Assembly: GCF_030680935.1 (NCBI RefSeq)
Contig: NZ_JAUXUP010000078.1
Location: 46,646 to 110,645, forward strand
DNA from: Polaromonas sp.
GTDB lineage: Bacteria; Pseudomonadota; Gammaproteobacteria; Burkholderiales; Burkholderiaceae_C
Length of the DNA: 64,000 nt
Direction of reading: 5' to 3'
The position numbers were made by a program, and so were the translations under genes. The notes beneath the pieces were generated by a model, which worked only from the letters and a program-made list of their open reading frames with translations, made no database searches and was not told the origin of the DNA. This document shows positions 1 to 8,603 of this stretch, piece by piece (the stretch's first letter is position 1; each line of letters opens with the position of its first letter).

Positions 1-90
1 CTCACCGCGTGTACCGCCCTGCCCCCTGGGGAGCGCTGCGCCTGCGGGCCGGCAAAGGCGCACCTGCGGCCCCGGCTTGATTGAAGAGAA
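1..90 (+). repeat. GC-rich dispersed repeat, copy 1
   Basis: This stretch shares most of its sequence with 35738-35827, including the strings CGCCCTGCCCCC, GCTGCGCCTGCGGGCCGGCA and the AAGAGAA end. A third, inverted copy lies at 29146-29210. All three copies sit between genes. No gene is seen in bases 1-120 apart from this repeat. The end of a gene to the left of the window cannot be excluded. Confidence 0.6.
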
Positions 91-120
91 CTCGCGCCCA
101 TGGCGGGCGACAATCGGGCC

Positions 121-600
121 ATGTTCAATATCGTTCTGGTCGAGCCCGAAATACCGCCAAATACCGGCAACGTCATACGCCTGGCCGCCAACACCGGCTG
201 CCGGCTGCATCTGGTCGAGCCGCTGGGGTTTTCGATGGACGACAAACACATGCGGCGCGCCGGACTGGATTACCACGAGTACGCTGAGCTTACGCGCCAT
301 GCCCACTGGCAGGCTTTTATGGACAAAGCGCGACCGGATCCGCTCAGGATGTTTGCCATGACCACGCACGGCTCGGGGTTTGTGCACTTCACGCCTTTCA
401 CACCGGGGGATTGGTTGGTGTTTGGCGCGGAGACCCGCGGATTGCCACCCGAAGTGCGCGCAACTTTTGCGCCGTCACAGTGCTTGAAGCTGCCCATGCT
501 GGCCGGACAGCGCAGCCTGAACCTGTCCAACGCGGTGGCGGTGACAGTGTTTGAAGCCTGGCGGCAAAATCACTTTGCCTCGCCGGCTAAGCAAACCTAG
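121..600 (+). CDS. trmL: tRNA (cytidine/uridine(34)-2'-O)-methyltransferase TrmL
   Basis: SPOUT-class methyltransferase that 2'-O-methylates nucleotide 34 of tRNA-Leu(CAA) and tRNA-Leu(UAA), using S-adenosylmethionine, in the cytoplasm. The protein opens with MFNIVLVEPEIPPNTGN, the family's standard N-terminus. It carries the knot motifs VFGAETRGLP and a C-terminal LPML..QRSLNLSNAVAV. Its 159 residues are the usual length. I chose the ATG at 121 because the family starts with MFNIV/MLNIV. An in-frame ATG at 100 would add seven residues and has a better purine-rich upstream sequence, so it remains possible. The gene ends convergently with the LysR gene, overlapping by four bases. Its substrate, tRNA-Leu(CAA), is the tRNA carrying the group I intron at 47551, and the intron follows the very base TrmL modifies. 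Confidence 0.95.
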   Translation: MFNIVLVEPEIPPNTGNVIRLAANTGCRLHLVEPLGFSMDDKHMRRAGLDYHEYAELTRHAHWQAFMDKARPDPLRMFAMTTHGSGFVHFTPFTPGDWLVFGAETRGLPPEVRATFAPSQCLKLPMLAGQRSLNLSNAVAVTVFEAWRQNHFASPAKQT

Positions 601-1550
601 GGCGACACGTTTTGACCTACGCGGGAAGGCCAGGTTCGCTCCGCTTCGGCCGCCTTCAGACGTGTCTGTTCGATCAAAAATTCCATGAACACCCTGGCCC
701 GGGCCGGCACATATTTGCGGCTTGGCAAGGCGGCGTAAAGCGTAAAGCGGCCCGTGATCCAGGGCGCCAGCACACGCCGCAGTTGCCCGTCCCGCAGGTA
801 GTTGGCCACCAGGTCGAGCGGCTGTGCACTGATGCCCGTGCCGTCCAGTGTGGCGCGCAGCAAGGTATCGCTGTGGTTGGCCATCATCACCGGCTTGATC
901 TCGACCACCATTTCCCGGTCTTCTTCGTCGGGGTTGATCAGCTGCCATTCGCGCTGCCGGATGCCGGGAAGCGTGAGCCGCAGCAAGGCGTGGCTTTTCA
1001 GGTCAGCGGGCTGGCGCGGCGTGCCCGCTGAGCGCAAATAACGCGGCGAGGCACACAACAAGCCCTCCGAGACAATCACGGGGCGTGCGATCACATTGGC
1101 GTCATACAGCCGCCCGGCGCCCAGAATCGTCAGGTCGTAGTCCTCGATCGGTGGCACCAGCGGAGAGTCCACGGTGATGTCAAGCACCACATTCGGATAG
1201 CGGCGCCGGAACTCGGCCACCAACGGCGCAATGATGTGCACCGCCATCACTGGCTGGGTGTGGATACGCAGCAAACCGGCCAGCTCATCAGTCTGTTGCC
1301 GGGTGGAGGCCTCAGCCTGATCCACGTCGTTGAGGATGTGCCGCACCCGCAGCAGGTAGGACTGGCCAGCCTCCGTCAGCGACAGCTTGCGGGTGGTGCG
1401 CTGCAGCAGTCGGGCACCCAGGTGCTGCTCCAGGTCAGTGATCAACCGCGTCATCACCGCCGGCGACATACCCAGCGTACGGGCCGCTGCGGAAAAACCG
1501 CCGTCGTCGACCACTTGCTGGAAGGCGCGCATGGATAAAAGTCGATCCAT
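597..1550 (-). CDS. LysR-family transcriptional regulator (module A)
   Basis: A 317-residue LysR regulator with an N-terminal winged helix (about residues 1-60, with FSAAARTLGMSPAVMTRLI as helix-turn-helix) and a C-terminal substrate-binding domain. It belongs to the large MDRL-type subgroup (CrgA/DsdC-like). It is divergent from the DUF4148 gene at 1761, with 210 bp between them. The arrangement regulator/DUF4148 is repeated at 2637-4041 with a clearly homologous regulator (shared MDRL..M..FQ.VVD.GGF.AAAR core). The divergent layout suggests it controls itself and the neighbouring secreted protein, which is inference. No ligand can be named. Confidence 0.93.
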   Translation of the reverse strand: MDRLLSMRAFQQVVDDGGFSAAARTLGMSPAVMTRLITDLEQHLGARLLQRTTRKLSLTEAGQSYLLRVRHILNDVDQAEASTRQQTDELAGLLRIHTQPVMAVHIIAPLVAEFRRRYPNVVLDITVDSPLVPPIEDYDLTILGAGRLYDANVIARPVIVSEGLLCASPRYLRSAGTPRQPADLKSHALLRLTLPGIRQREWQLINPDEEDREMVVEIKPVMMANHSDTLLRATLDGTGISAQPLDLVANYLRDGQLRRVLAPWITGRFTLYAALPSRKYVPARARVFMEFLIEQTRLKAAEAERTWPSRVGQNVSP

Positions 1551-1642
1551 AGGGTAATTACCTAAATTTCAAGCGCTTATTGTTTCTTATTCAGCAAATA
1601 CATATTGATTGTATTGCTATTTTTCTTTGATTATCGCAATAG

Positions 1643-1666
1643 TAAAGTTCACCCCATCGATGAGCC
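1643..1666 (+). promoter_or_regulatory. conserved intergenic box, copy A
   Basis: TAAAGTTCA, two variable bases, then CCATCGATGAGCC lies between a LysR gene and a DUF4148 gene. The same 24-nt string, differing only at the two variable bases, occurs at 3645-3668 in the equivalent place of the second module. Just upstream, TATTGC (about 1611) and GCAATA (about 1636) form an inverted repeat that could be a LysR site. The role as operator or leader is inferred from conservation and position. Confidence 0.5.
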
Positions 1667-1760
1667 GAAACCAATAAAAGACTCACCGAGGCTGGACAGA
1701 CGGGGTCAACGATGCCCGCCATGCCCGGAAATGTTTATTAACCCCTGAGAGGAATCCATC

Positions 1761-2054
1761 ATGAAAACATCCAAACTCTTCGCTGTTGCAGCAATCGCCG
1801 CCGTGGCTTCTTTCGGCGCTTACGCCGATGAAGCTGACGGTTCACAATTTGCCGTCAAGGTCGAAAGTAATCGCAGCCGTGCGGAAGTACAGGCCGAAGC
1901 CGTCAACAAGGTCACCACGCACAGCCAGGAGCCCGCAGGTTCGCGCGTGCTGGCCCGTGCGGCGTCTGGCACGGAGCGTACGCTTGTGCGCGCCCAGGCT
2001 GCGGAAGCCGTTCGTCTGGGCCAGATTCCCCACGGCGAAGCTGGTTACATGTAA
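1761..2054 (+). CDS. DUF4148 periplasmic protein (module A)
   Basis: A 97-residue secreted protein of unknown function. Residues 1-22 form a signal peptide (MKTSKLFAVAAIAAVASFGAYA, cleavage after AYA). The mature part begins DEADGSQFA and ends with the DUF4148 hallmark GQIPHGEAGYM, preceded by repeated R.EV.AEA segments. It shares these features with the protein at 3757. DUF4148 proteins are typical of Burkholderiales and often occur in several copies. GAGAGGAA at 1746-1753 is a good ribosome-binding site. A terminator follows at 2091. The function is not known. Confidence 0.9.
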   Translation: MKTSKLFAVAAIAAVASFGAYADEADGSQFAVKVESNRSRAEVQAEAVNKVTTHSQEPAGSRVLARAASGTERTLVRAQAAEAVRLGQIPHGEAGYM

Positions 2055-2090
2055 ATCCCGCGCCCGCGGCTTTGCGCCGTTGACAGGCTC

Positions 2091-2122
2091 ACCCGTCCGG
2101 TCGCCCCGGGCGGGTTTTTCTT
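2091..2122 (+). terminator. rho-independent terminator after DUF4148 gene A
   Basis: CCCGTCCGG and CCCGGGCGGG can pair around a short TCGC loop and are followed by TTTTTCTTTT. It lies 40 bp downstream of the DUF4148 stop codon. Confidence 0.75.
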
Positions 2123-2291
2123 TTGTGGATCAGCAGTCGAAATGCACCCGTTTTTAGGGGTGCCGATCCAATCGGATGCAGGCTGCTCCCTATACTTGAT
2201 CCCACGCCTCGCTCTGGCCGCTCCTACCGGGGAGGCCACGAAATTCCCTTTCTCGCGGCTCACAAATCCGCCAGATCGTTTCAGGACTGAT

Positions 2292-2606
2292 ATGTCTCCA
2301 CCTTCTATTTTTTCTACCTTGCAGGCCGATTCCGGCGTGTCCGCGTCGCACACCAGGCTCCCTCTGGAGCAGATCAGGCAACAAATGCACAGAACGCTGC
2401 ACGATTGCAGCGCCAGCGTCGGCGCGCAGCGCATGATCTTCAAAATCAACCTGGCCGAAACCCCCGCCGAGCTCTGGCAGTTGCGCAGCGACGTGCATCT
2501 GTGCATCTCCCGTTTGCACGGGCAGGCGGAAGCGGCCAAACGCATCAATACATTGCTGGCGGGCTTTGCGGGCTGGATTGAGCCAGCCCAGCTGGTGCAT
2601 ATCTGA
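2292..2606 (+). CDS. hypothetical protein
   Basis: A 104-residue protein I do not recognise. It starts MSPPSIFST at an ATG preceded by AGGA (2283-2286). A longer reading frame opens at 2142, but its first 50 residues look non-protein-like, so I prefer the internal start. The sequence is mostly helical and polar, without a signal peptide or membrane segment. It lies between the two LysR/DUF4148 modules, on the opposite strand to the second regulator. It could be a conserved small cytoplasmic protein of this group. Confidence 0.55.
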   Translation: MSPPSIFSTLQADSGVSASHTRLPLEQIRQQMHRTLHDCSASVGAQRMIFKINLAETPAELWQLRSDVHLCISRLHGQAEAAKRINTLLAGFAGWIEPAQLVHI

Positions 2607-2636
2607 ATCCTCAGGCAACAAGCGCCAACCAATTTT

Positions 2637-3554
2637 CTAGGCTTTGGGACCGCCCTGCGGCGCAAATTCCGCCAGAAAATCGAGAAAGGCGCGGGTGCGC
2701 GCCGGCATGAACTTGCGGGTCGGCAGTGCGGCATAAATCGTGAAGCGACCAAATATCCAGCCGGGCAAAAGGTGCACCAGCGTGCCTCGTTCAATGTGCG
2801 AGGCCACCAGAAGGCGCGAAAGGAAGGTGACCCCGGCGCCATCCAGCGCGGCACGCAAAAGCACGTCGAAGCTGGTGGTCTGAAGCGCTGGCTTGAGATC
2901 CACCTCCACCGCCTCACCGCCCTGCACCGGCCGCAGGCGCGTCAATCGGCCGTAATGACCGGAGTTTTGGGGCCACTGAAACTTCAGGTAGGTGTGCTTG
3001 CCCAGCTCGGCAGGCGATTGCGGTAAGCCCATCCGTTGGAGGTAATCGGGCGAGGCGCAGGCAATCCAGTCGGTAGTGGCCAGTGGTCGCGCCACGATAT
3101 CGCCATCAAAACCCTCGTCCACCACCATGAAGGTGAGGTCAAACTCCTCAACGCGCGGTTGCGGAAAGGGGTCAATCTGCAGATCCAGCAACACCTTGGG
3201 GTGGCGCGTGTGCCAGGTAGCGATACGTGGCGACAGAAAGTAAGAAGCCAGTACGGGGGTGGCCAGCACGTGGAGCGTGCCCTGCAGCTCGCGCGTATGT
3301 GCTGCTGCAGCGGACTCGGCGTCTTGCACCTCATGCAAAATGCTTCGTACCCTCAGCAGGTAAGACTCTCCTGCGTCAGTGAGCGCCAGCTTGCGGGTTG
3401 TGCGCTGGAGCAGGCGCACGCCCAGATGCTCTTCCAGCGCCGCCACCATGCGCGTCACACCTGCGGGGGACATGTCCAGCGCCCGCGCCGCAGAAGCAAA
3501 GCCGCCCTCGTCCACGACGCGCTGGAACACCTTCATCGAGTTCAAACGATCCAT
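2637..3554 (-). CDS. LysR-family transcriptional regulator (module B)
   Basis: A LysR regulator of about 305 residues, starting at MDRLNSMKVFQ, which matches the start of its neighbour at 597-1550. An upstream ATG would add seven residues. The helix-turn-helix (FASAARALDMSPAGVTRMVAA) and the dimerisation segment (LGVRLLQRTTRKLALT) are almost the same as in module A, so the two regulators are paralogues. It is divergent from the DUF4148 gene at 3757. The intergenic region carries the conserved box at 3645-3668. Likely autoregulated and controlling the DUF4148 gene, by analogy with other divergent LysR pairs. Confidence 0.93.
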   Translation of the reverse strand: MDRLNSMKVFQRVVDEGGFASAARALDMSPAGVTRMVAALEEHLGVRLLQRTTRKLALTDAGESYLLRVRSILHEVQDAESAAAAHTRELQGTLHVLATPVLASYFLSPRIATWHTRHPKVLLDLQIDPFPQPRVEEFDLTFMVVDEGFDGDIVARPLATTDWIACASPDYLQRMGLPQSPAELGKHTYLKFQWPQNSGHYGRLTRLRPVQGGEAVEVDLKPALQTTSFDVLLRAALDGAGVTFLSRLLVASHIERGTLVHLLPGWIFGRFTIYAALPTRKFMPARTRAFLDFLAEFAPQGGPKA

Positions 3555-3644
3555 GAAACAAATTGTATCGAACAATATTTACTATTGCAAATACTGAAAC
3601 GGTCAATTGATGACTGTGTAGTTTTAATTTAGCCTTTCAAGGAT

Positions 3645-3668
3645 TAAAGTTCAATCCATCGATGAGCC
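3645..3668 (+). promoter_or_regulatory. conserved intergenic box, copy B
   Basis: Second copy of the box at 1643-1666: TAAAGTTCA, two variable bases, CCATCGATGAGCC. It lies about 90 bp upstream of the DUF4148 start in both modules. Conservation outside coding sequence suggests a promoter, operator or shared leader. Confidence 0.5.
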
Positions 3669-3756
3669 ACTTACGGCCTCAGCGAAACCGGACAAGACGG
3701 GAACGATGATGCCCACCCTGTCCGGAACCCTGTACCAACCCTTGAAAGGATTCATC

Positions 3757-4041
3757 ATGAAAACCACGAAACTGTTTGCTGTAGCCGCCCTGTCCGCCTT
3801 TGCCGCTTTTGGCGCCCACGCCGACGAGGCCGATGGTTCGCAATTTGCGATCAACTTCAACTCCACCCGCTCGGTGGCCGAAGTCAAGGCAGAAGCCCTG
3901 ACTCCGGTGAAGGTCAACAACGGCAGCACCGGCTTTATCGGCGTGACAAAGTCTGGACTGGACCGCAGCGACGTCCGCGCTGAAGCCATCTCGGCCCTGC
4001 GCAACGGGGAAATCCCCCAGGGCGAAATCGGCTACATGTAA
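3757..4041 (+). CDS. DUF4148 periplasmic protein (module B)
   Basis: A 94-residue secreted protein homologous to the one at 1761. It has a signal peptide (MKTTKLFAVAALSAFAAFGAHA), a mature start DEADGSQFA, and the terminal signature GEIPQGEIGYM. I chose the ATG at 3757, which has AAAGGA upstream. A longer frame opening at 3706 would put non-signal residues first. It is the output gene of the second LysR/DUF4148 module and is followed by a strong bidirectional terminator. Function unknown. Confidence 0.9.
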   Translation: MKTTKLFAVAALSAFAAFGAHADEADGSQFAINFNSTRSVAEVKAEALTPVKVNNGSTGFIGVTKSGLDRSDVRAEAISALRNGEIPQGEIGYM

Positions 4042-4080
4042 TTGCACGCCGCTCACGCCGGGAGCCTCTGCGCTCCCGCA

Positions 4081-4116
4081 AAAAAGCCCGCCGCATCACT
4101 GCAGCGGGCTTTTTTG
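4081..4116. terminator. bidirectional rho-independent terminator
   Basis: AAAAAGCCCGC and GCGGGCTTTTTT form a symmetrical hairpin with A and T tracts on both sides. It can serve the DUF4148 gene on the plus strand and the MaoC gene on the minus strand, which converge here. Confidence 0.9.
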
Positions 4117-4160
4117 TAATTGTGGAACGCCCGTCGTTTCAGCGCCGTCTCAAGGCCCGG

Positions 4161-4616
4161 TCAGGGGTAACGCCTGACCAGCGACTCGGCTACACACACC
4201 GGTTTGTCCGCGCCCTCGCGCTCGACCAGCACCTGCCAGACCATTTGCACGCCACCGTTGTCAATCGGTTCGCTGGCCAGCAGGGTCATGCGGGCGCGCA
4301 AGCGGCTGCCCACGGGCACCGGCGCGGTGAAGCGCACTTTGTTCAGGCCGTAGTTCACACCCATGCGGCTTTGCACGATCTCGAACGAAGATTCGAAAAA
4401 TTTTGGCAGCAGCGACAAGGTCAGAAAACCGTGAGCAATCGGGGCGCCAAAAGGCCCGGTTTTGGCCTTTTCAGGATCGACATGAATCCACTGATGGTCC
4501 CCGGTGGCTTCAGCAAACAGGTTGACCTGCGCCTGGGTGATCGTGAGCCAGTCGCTCACCGCGACTTCCTGGCCGACACAGGCCGCCAGCTCGGAAAGAG
4601 TCTGAAAAGTTTTCAT
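4161..4616 (-). CDS. MaoC-like (R)-enoyl-CoA hydratase
   Basis: A 151-residue single hot-dog-fold protein. The hydratase motif FAEATGDHQWIHVD (about residues 34-47) contains the catalytic Asp and His of MaoC/PhaJ-type (R)-specific enoyl-CoA hydratases. GPFGAPIAHGFLTLSLL follows, also typical. The length suits the single-domain NodN/MaoC subfamily. It hydrates 2-enoyl-CoA in fatty-acid or PHA metabolism; the exact substrate is unknown. It stands alone, converging on the DUF4148 gene through the shared terminator and 63 bp from the ParA gene. Confidence 0.88.
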   Translation of the reverse strand: MKTFQTLSELAACVGQEVAVSDWLTITQAQVNLFAEATGDHQWIHVDPEKAKTGPFGAPIAHGFLTLSLLPKFFESSFEIVQSRMGVNYGLNKVRFTAPVPVGSRLRARMTLLASEPIDNGGVQMVWQVLVEREGADKPVCVAESLVRRYP

Positions 4617-4679
4617 GCGCCAACTTTAACGCCCGCCCAGCGGCGGGCTTGTCCAGCGAGCGACATCAGGTCCGCAGGC

Positions 4680-5297
4680 TTACTGATCCAGCCAGCGGCA
4701 GATGGCCGCCCACTGTTCCAGGTCTTTTTCGACCCGGCCGGGTGCCACATCAAACAGCGTCAGCCCGCGTGCCGCCAGGTGGATGTAGTTTTGCGTGTCG
4801 CGCAGATAGCCCAGCACCGGCAGGCCCAGACTGTCCACAAAGCTGCGCAGCTTGTCGGCCGCAATGGTGCGTGAATCCACCCGCATGCCGACTATCCCCA
4901 CCTGGATTTTGCCGGCATGGCGGTGCTCGGCCAGCTGGTCAAGGAAATTTCGCGTCGCAAAAATGTCAAAAACACTGGGCTGCAGCGGCACGATCACCTT
5001 GTCGGCCAGCTTGATCACGTCGTTGAAGCGCCAGCCGTGCAAGCCGCCGGGCGTGTCCAGCACCACATGGGTCGTGCCTTTGGGCGGTTTGACAATCATG
5101 TCGGCGTTGACATCCCAGGTTGCAATCGGCCGGGCCGCAGGTGGACGCAGGCCAAGCCACAGGCGAGACGACTGCTGTCTGTCGGCATCACCCAGCATGA
5201 CCGCATGGCCCTGCCTGGCAAAGTAACCCGCAGCGTTGGTGGCCAGCGTGGTTTTACCGACGCCGCCTTTCGGATTGGCGATCACAAGCACAGGCAT
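4680..5297 (-). CDS. orphan ParA-family ATPase
   Basis: A 205-residue deviant-Walker ATPase of the ParA/MinD/Soj group. It has KGGVGKTT near residues 10-17, an LGDADRQQSS switch-I region, and VVLDTPGG as the Walker B equivalent. No ParB gene and no centromere-like repeats are beside it. Short orphan ParAs of this size often position protein clusters or other cargo rather than chromosomes. Its 5' side is a dispersed repeat, with the kinase gene beyond on the same strand, so a functional link to the kinase is possible but not shown. Confidence 0.88.
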   Translation of the reverse strand: MPVLVIANPKGGVGKTTLATNAAGYFARQGHAVMLGDADRQQSSRLWLGLRPPAARPIATWDVNADMIVKPPKGTTHVVLDTPGGLHGWRFNDVIKLADKVIVPLQPSVFDIFATRNFLDQLAEHRHAGKIQVGIVGMRVDSRTIAADKLRSFVDSLGLPVLGYLRDTQNYIHLAARGLTLFDVAPGRVEKDLEQWAAICRWLDQ

Positions 5298-5379
5298 ACG
5301 AAAACTCCTGAAATTTCCATACTATGGTAACGGCAGCTCTGCCATCGTCCAAGCCCACGCCGCCAAAGACCCGAAAAGC

Positions 5380-5437
5380 GAATAAAAACAGACGTTCGCC
5401 CTTTACAGGTAAGCGTAGGCTGCTATATTTTTATGAG
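5380..5437 (-). repeat. ATAGC-type dispersed repeat, copy 1
   Basis: Read on the minus strand this begins ATAGCAGCCTACGC, continues to AAAGGGCG and ends in a TTTTTATT tract. It aligns with five other intergenic copies (9449, 24030, 27701, 45490, 46190). This is the most divergent copy. Confidence 0.5.
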
Positions 5438-5450
5438 CAGTCCGCGCGCC

Positions 5451-7481
5451 TCAATTGCGCTGTTCCTGCGCCTCCCGGCGCAGTTTTTCATGATTGCTGC
5501 GCTCGACGCAGACCGGGTGTTTGCTGAAAGCGGGCTTGGCGCATTGCTCGTTCATGCAGCTTTGAAAGCCGAAAAGCACCCGGTTGTCGCAGGCCTGACG
5601 GGGGTTGGTCGGTGCAGCCGGACTGGTCGCCACCGCTGGCGCCGCGCTGGAGGCGGGGGGCGCCAATCCTTCGCCGCTGGCTGGTTTGATCGGCAGGGGC
5701 TTGGCGCCGACCGGCTTTTCAGGCACTGACGGGGTCACCCGTTTGGCAACCGGTTTGGCGGTTGGTGCGGAAGCGTTCGCGCTGGCCGGGAGGACGGCTG
5801 CCGGAGCTGAACGACCTGCCGCTGTTGCATCCGCAGACGGTGTTGCCCCAGATCCTGGGACCGATGCAGGAGCGTCGACCTGCGCCGCTGGTGACGGCGC
5901 AGAAGAACCAGACAAGCCCTTGAAAGCCATTACCGAGACCACCAGAAGCGCCACACCGGCCAACACAATACCCGACATTTTCAGGCGCCGCCCGCTTGTT
6001 TCCGCGGTTTCGGCAGAAGTCCCAGCCCCGGCGGTCGGTTCAGCCGGCGCCCCGATTTCAGCCTGCGACAGACTGCCGGACTCAGCGCCGGGGCCTGTTT
6101 CGCTGTCCGGCGCAGAGGACTGAGGCGAGTCCACGGCGACCGCCGCTGTACCAGAAGCCGGATTGCTTCCGGTCAGTGGCGCAGCAGCGGCGATGGCAAC
6201 GCCGGGCACCACCGGTGTGCTGGCAGACGGCCCGACCGCGACTGGCGCAGCTGCGCGCGGCGCTTCTGTTTGCCCGTGTTGAACCTGCAAGCGCGTCCAC
6301 TCGCTGATTTCGCCGGGCGAGCCGACCAGCGTGGTCGCCTCAGACCCGGTACCCGATCCATCGGCCAGCACCCCACCGCCGAGTTTTCTCAGGCGGCGGC
6401 GCGCCAGGTCTGCGTAAATGCCATAGGGAAACTTGCCCAGGAAACCCTCGAGGTCTTCCAGGTCCTCCGAGTCCTTGATGTCCTTCCAGTACACCAGCTC
6501 CAGCTCCTGGGTCACGGTTGAGCCGGTGTCGGTGCCCGAGCTGCTGAGCCGGACGGTCGAGCCACCCGCGCGCGAGGCCTGCATGCCGGTATCCGTGGCC
6601 GTGCCCCCACGTCTGCCGGGCTGGCTGACCGGCGGGACCACCGTGGGGTCCAAGGCCTGGCCGCTGGCCTCCTGCAGGGCGATGGCAAAGTCCTGCGCCG
6701 TGGCAAAACGCTGCTCGCGCTTCTTGGCCAGCGCACGCGCCAGCACGGCATCAATGGCTGCAGGCAACGAGCCGCTGAAGGTGCTGGGCGCCGCCGGCGT
6801 GTGGCCGACGATCTGCTGGATGATGGCGAAGTCGGTGTCGCCATCGAAAGGCCGCTTGCCGGTGAGCAGCTGATACAGCACCACACCCACCGCAAACAGG
6901 TCGGCGCGCGAGTCAATCGGCACGCCCTGCACCTGTTCGGGCGACATGTACTTGAGCGTGCCCACCATGGTGCCCTGGGTTCGCGTGGCTTCGCCAGAGT
7001 CCTGGATGCGCGCCACGCCGAAATCGGTCAGTTTGACCCGGCCACTGGACTCGATCAGCAGGTTGGCCGGCTTGACGTCGCGGTGGACGATGTTTTGCCG
7101 GTGGGCGTAGTCCAGGGCTGCCAGCAGGTCGGCCACCATGCCGAGCGACTGCGTCAGGGAGTAGCGCTTGCCGCTGTCCAGATGCTGCTTGAGGTCTTCG
7201 CCCTGAATGAACTCCATGACGAGGTAAGCCATGTCGCCATGCCGGTCCGAGTCGTAGACGCTGACGATGTTCGGGTGCTGGAGACGGGCCGCAGACCGGG
7301 CCTCGGTGCGAAACCTCGCCTCGTATTCTGCAGCCGCCTCTTCGGAGAGATTCTCGACCTTGATGGTCTTGATCGCCACGCGGCGGTCCAGATTCGGATC
7401 GCGCGCCTCATACACCAACCCCATGGCGCCCTTGCCGAGCACACGGATGATGTCGTAACGACCAAGCTTGTTCAAACTCAT
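5451..7481 (-). CDS. membrane-anchored serine/threonine protein kinase (PknB type)
   Basis: A 676-residue Hanks-type kinase. The N-terminal kinase domain (about 9-270) has the P-loop GKGAMG (16-21), catalytic Lys38, alphaC Glu60, HRD at 133-135, DFG at 153-155 and the activation-loop end [11 protein letters not shown] low-complexity Pro/Ala/Ser linker is followed by a single transmembrane helix near residue 505 ([20 protein letters not shown]). The C-terminal part is Ala/Pro-rich and ends in a Cys-containing segment ([22 protein letters not shown]). The domain order places the kinase in the cytoplasm and the tail in the periplasm. The cyclase-FHA gene lies 93 bp upstream on the same strand, so the two may form a phospho-signalling pair: FHA domains bind phosphothreonine. 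Confidence 0.95.
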   Translation of the reverse strand: MSLNKLGRYDIIRVLGKGAMGLVYEARDPNLDRRVAIKTIKVENLSEEAAAEYEARFRTEARSAARLQHPNIVSVYDSDRHGDMAYLVMEFIQGEDLKQHLDSGKRYSLTQSLGMVADLLAALDYAHRQNIVHRDVKPANLLIESSGRVKLTDFGVARIQDSGEATRTQGTMVGTLKYMSPEQVQGVPIDSRADLFAVGVVLYQLLTGKRPFDGDTDFAIIQQIVGHTPAAPSTFSGSLPAAIDAVLARALAKKREQRFATAQDFAIALQEASGQALDPTVVPPVSQPGRRGGTATDTGMQASRAGGSTVRLSSSGTDTGSTVTQELELVYWKDIKDSEDLEDLEGFLGKFPYGIYADLARRRLRKLGGGVLADGSGTGSEATTLVGSPGEISEWTRLQVQHGQTEAPRAAAPVAVGPSASTPVVPGVAIAAAAPLTGSNPASGTAAVAVDSPQSSAPDSETGPGAESGSLSQAEIGAPAEPTAGAGTSAETAETSGRRLKMSGIVLAGVALLVVSVMAFKGLSGSSAPSPAAQVDAPASVPGSGATPSADATAAGRSAPAAVLPASANASAPTAKPVAKRVTPSVPEKPVGAKPLPIKPASGEGLAPPASSAAPAVATSPAAPTNPRQACDNRVLFGFQSCMNEQCAKPAFSKHPVCVERSNHEKLRREAQEQRN

Positions 7482-7574
7482 GGGAGGTGGCGATGGGGCG
7501 TGCGATTACGTCTGGAAACGAAATTTGATTCTAGTACGAGCCCGTGACCCGGAATCGTCCCCGGGGGGGGCCTC

Positions 7575-8462
7575 TCAGCTGCCGACTGAAAAGCTGACCA
7601 GCGGGCTGCCGTCCTTGCGCTCACAGCCGGCGCTGATCTGCCCGCTGCCCACCAGATAACACTCGGTACGACGCAGCACCACCGCTTCACTCTGGTTGCC
7701 AAAATAAACCCAGGTGCCATAGCTCGATGCATCGCTGAGCACAAACTGCCCGCCGCGCCACTCCAGCGTGGCATGCATGCGGGACACACGCGGATCGTTC
7801 AGGGTCAAGGCCGCATCCAGACCCCGGCCCAGCGAAATTTTGGCGCTTTTGGCCTGTAGCTCTACCGTCTGGTCCCCGGTCACCAGTTTGAGCACCTGTG
7901 GCGCCGCATCGGACAACATGGACCGACCCATCATGGTGGCGTCTTCGTCACGGCCGCTTTGCCACTCTACCCGGTACACATGGCTGGCTTCTGACTTGCC
8001 GCGCAGGTGCATGGGCCCCAGGCTGCGCAGTGATGCGCGCTGCAAGGGCCCGAGGGCAGCCCAGACATTCTGGGTGGTGAGGATTTGCGCCGCGCCGGCA
8101 AGGTCTGCCAGACGCGCCGCTGAATTGACGGTGTCGCCGAAGCAGTCGCCGTCGATCTCGACGACCTCACCGGACTCGATGCCCATCTGCATCTGCACCG
8201 GCGCACCACTACCGCCGGGGCGTATCGGTTGATCCAGAAAACGCTTCTGAATGCTGATACAGGCTGCCAGCGCGTCGCCTTCTTGCGGAAACACCACAAA
8301 AAGGCCGTCGCCCAGCAACTTGACGACACGGCCGTTGTTCTGCTCAAAAATCTGGCTCAAGGCCCCTACCAGTTGGGTGACAAAACGCGAGGCCGTCTCA
8401 TCGCCCAGACGCTCGAACATGCTGGTGCTGCCGACGAGGTCTGCAAAAACAACGGTGGTCAT
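7575..8462 (-). CDS. class III nucleotidyl cyclase domain fused to an FHA domain
   Basis: A 295-residue protein. Residues 1-165 are a class III adenylate/guanylate cyclase domain: VFADLVGSTSMFE with the first metal Asp, LLGDGLFVVF with the second, and GDTVNSAARL near the base-binding region. Residues about 200-280 are a forkhead-associated domain: ISLGRG, then SRMHATLEW and SDASSYGTWVYFG. The pattern cyclase plus FHA, next to a Ser/Thr kinase, suggests that the cyclase is recruited or controlled by phosphorylation. Whether it makes cAMP or cGMP, or is active, cannot be told from the sequence. No membrane segment is seen. Confidence 0.93.
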   Translation of the reverse strand: MTTVVFADLVGSTSMFERLGDETASRFVTQLVGALSQIFEQNNGRVVKLLGDGLFVVFPQEGDALAACISIQKRFLDQPIRPGGSGAPVQMQMGIESGEVVEIDGDCFGDTVNSAARLADLAGAAQILTTQNVWAALGPLQRASLRSLGPMHLRGKSEASHVYRVEWQSGRDEDATMMGRSMLSDAAPQVLKLVTGDQTVELQAKSAKISLGRGLDAALTLNDPRVSRMHATLEWRGGQFVLSDASSYGTWVYFGNQSEAVVLRRTECYLVGSGQISAGCERKDGSPLVSFSVGS

Positions 8463-8603
8463 GACGGAAAACAGTGCGCCGGGTACAACCCGTCAACTGC
8501 CACTTCGGACAGGACGGGTCGTAACGGGTGCGCATTTGCAGACATGTGGGGGATTTTCACAGATATTGGCCCTAGCCCAGCGTGAAGTTTTACCCCCCTG
8601 CTT

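Noticed and set aside
2045..2917. 290-codon minus-strand frame across the terminator and hypothetical gene
   Set aside because: Crosses a terminator, overlaps the LysR gene end in another frame and has no protein-like pattern.
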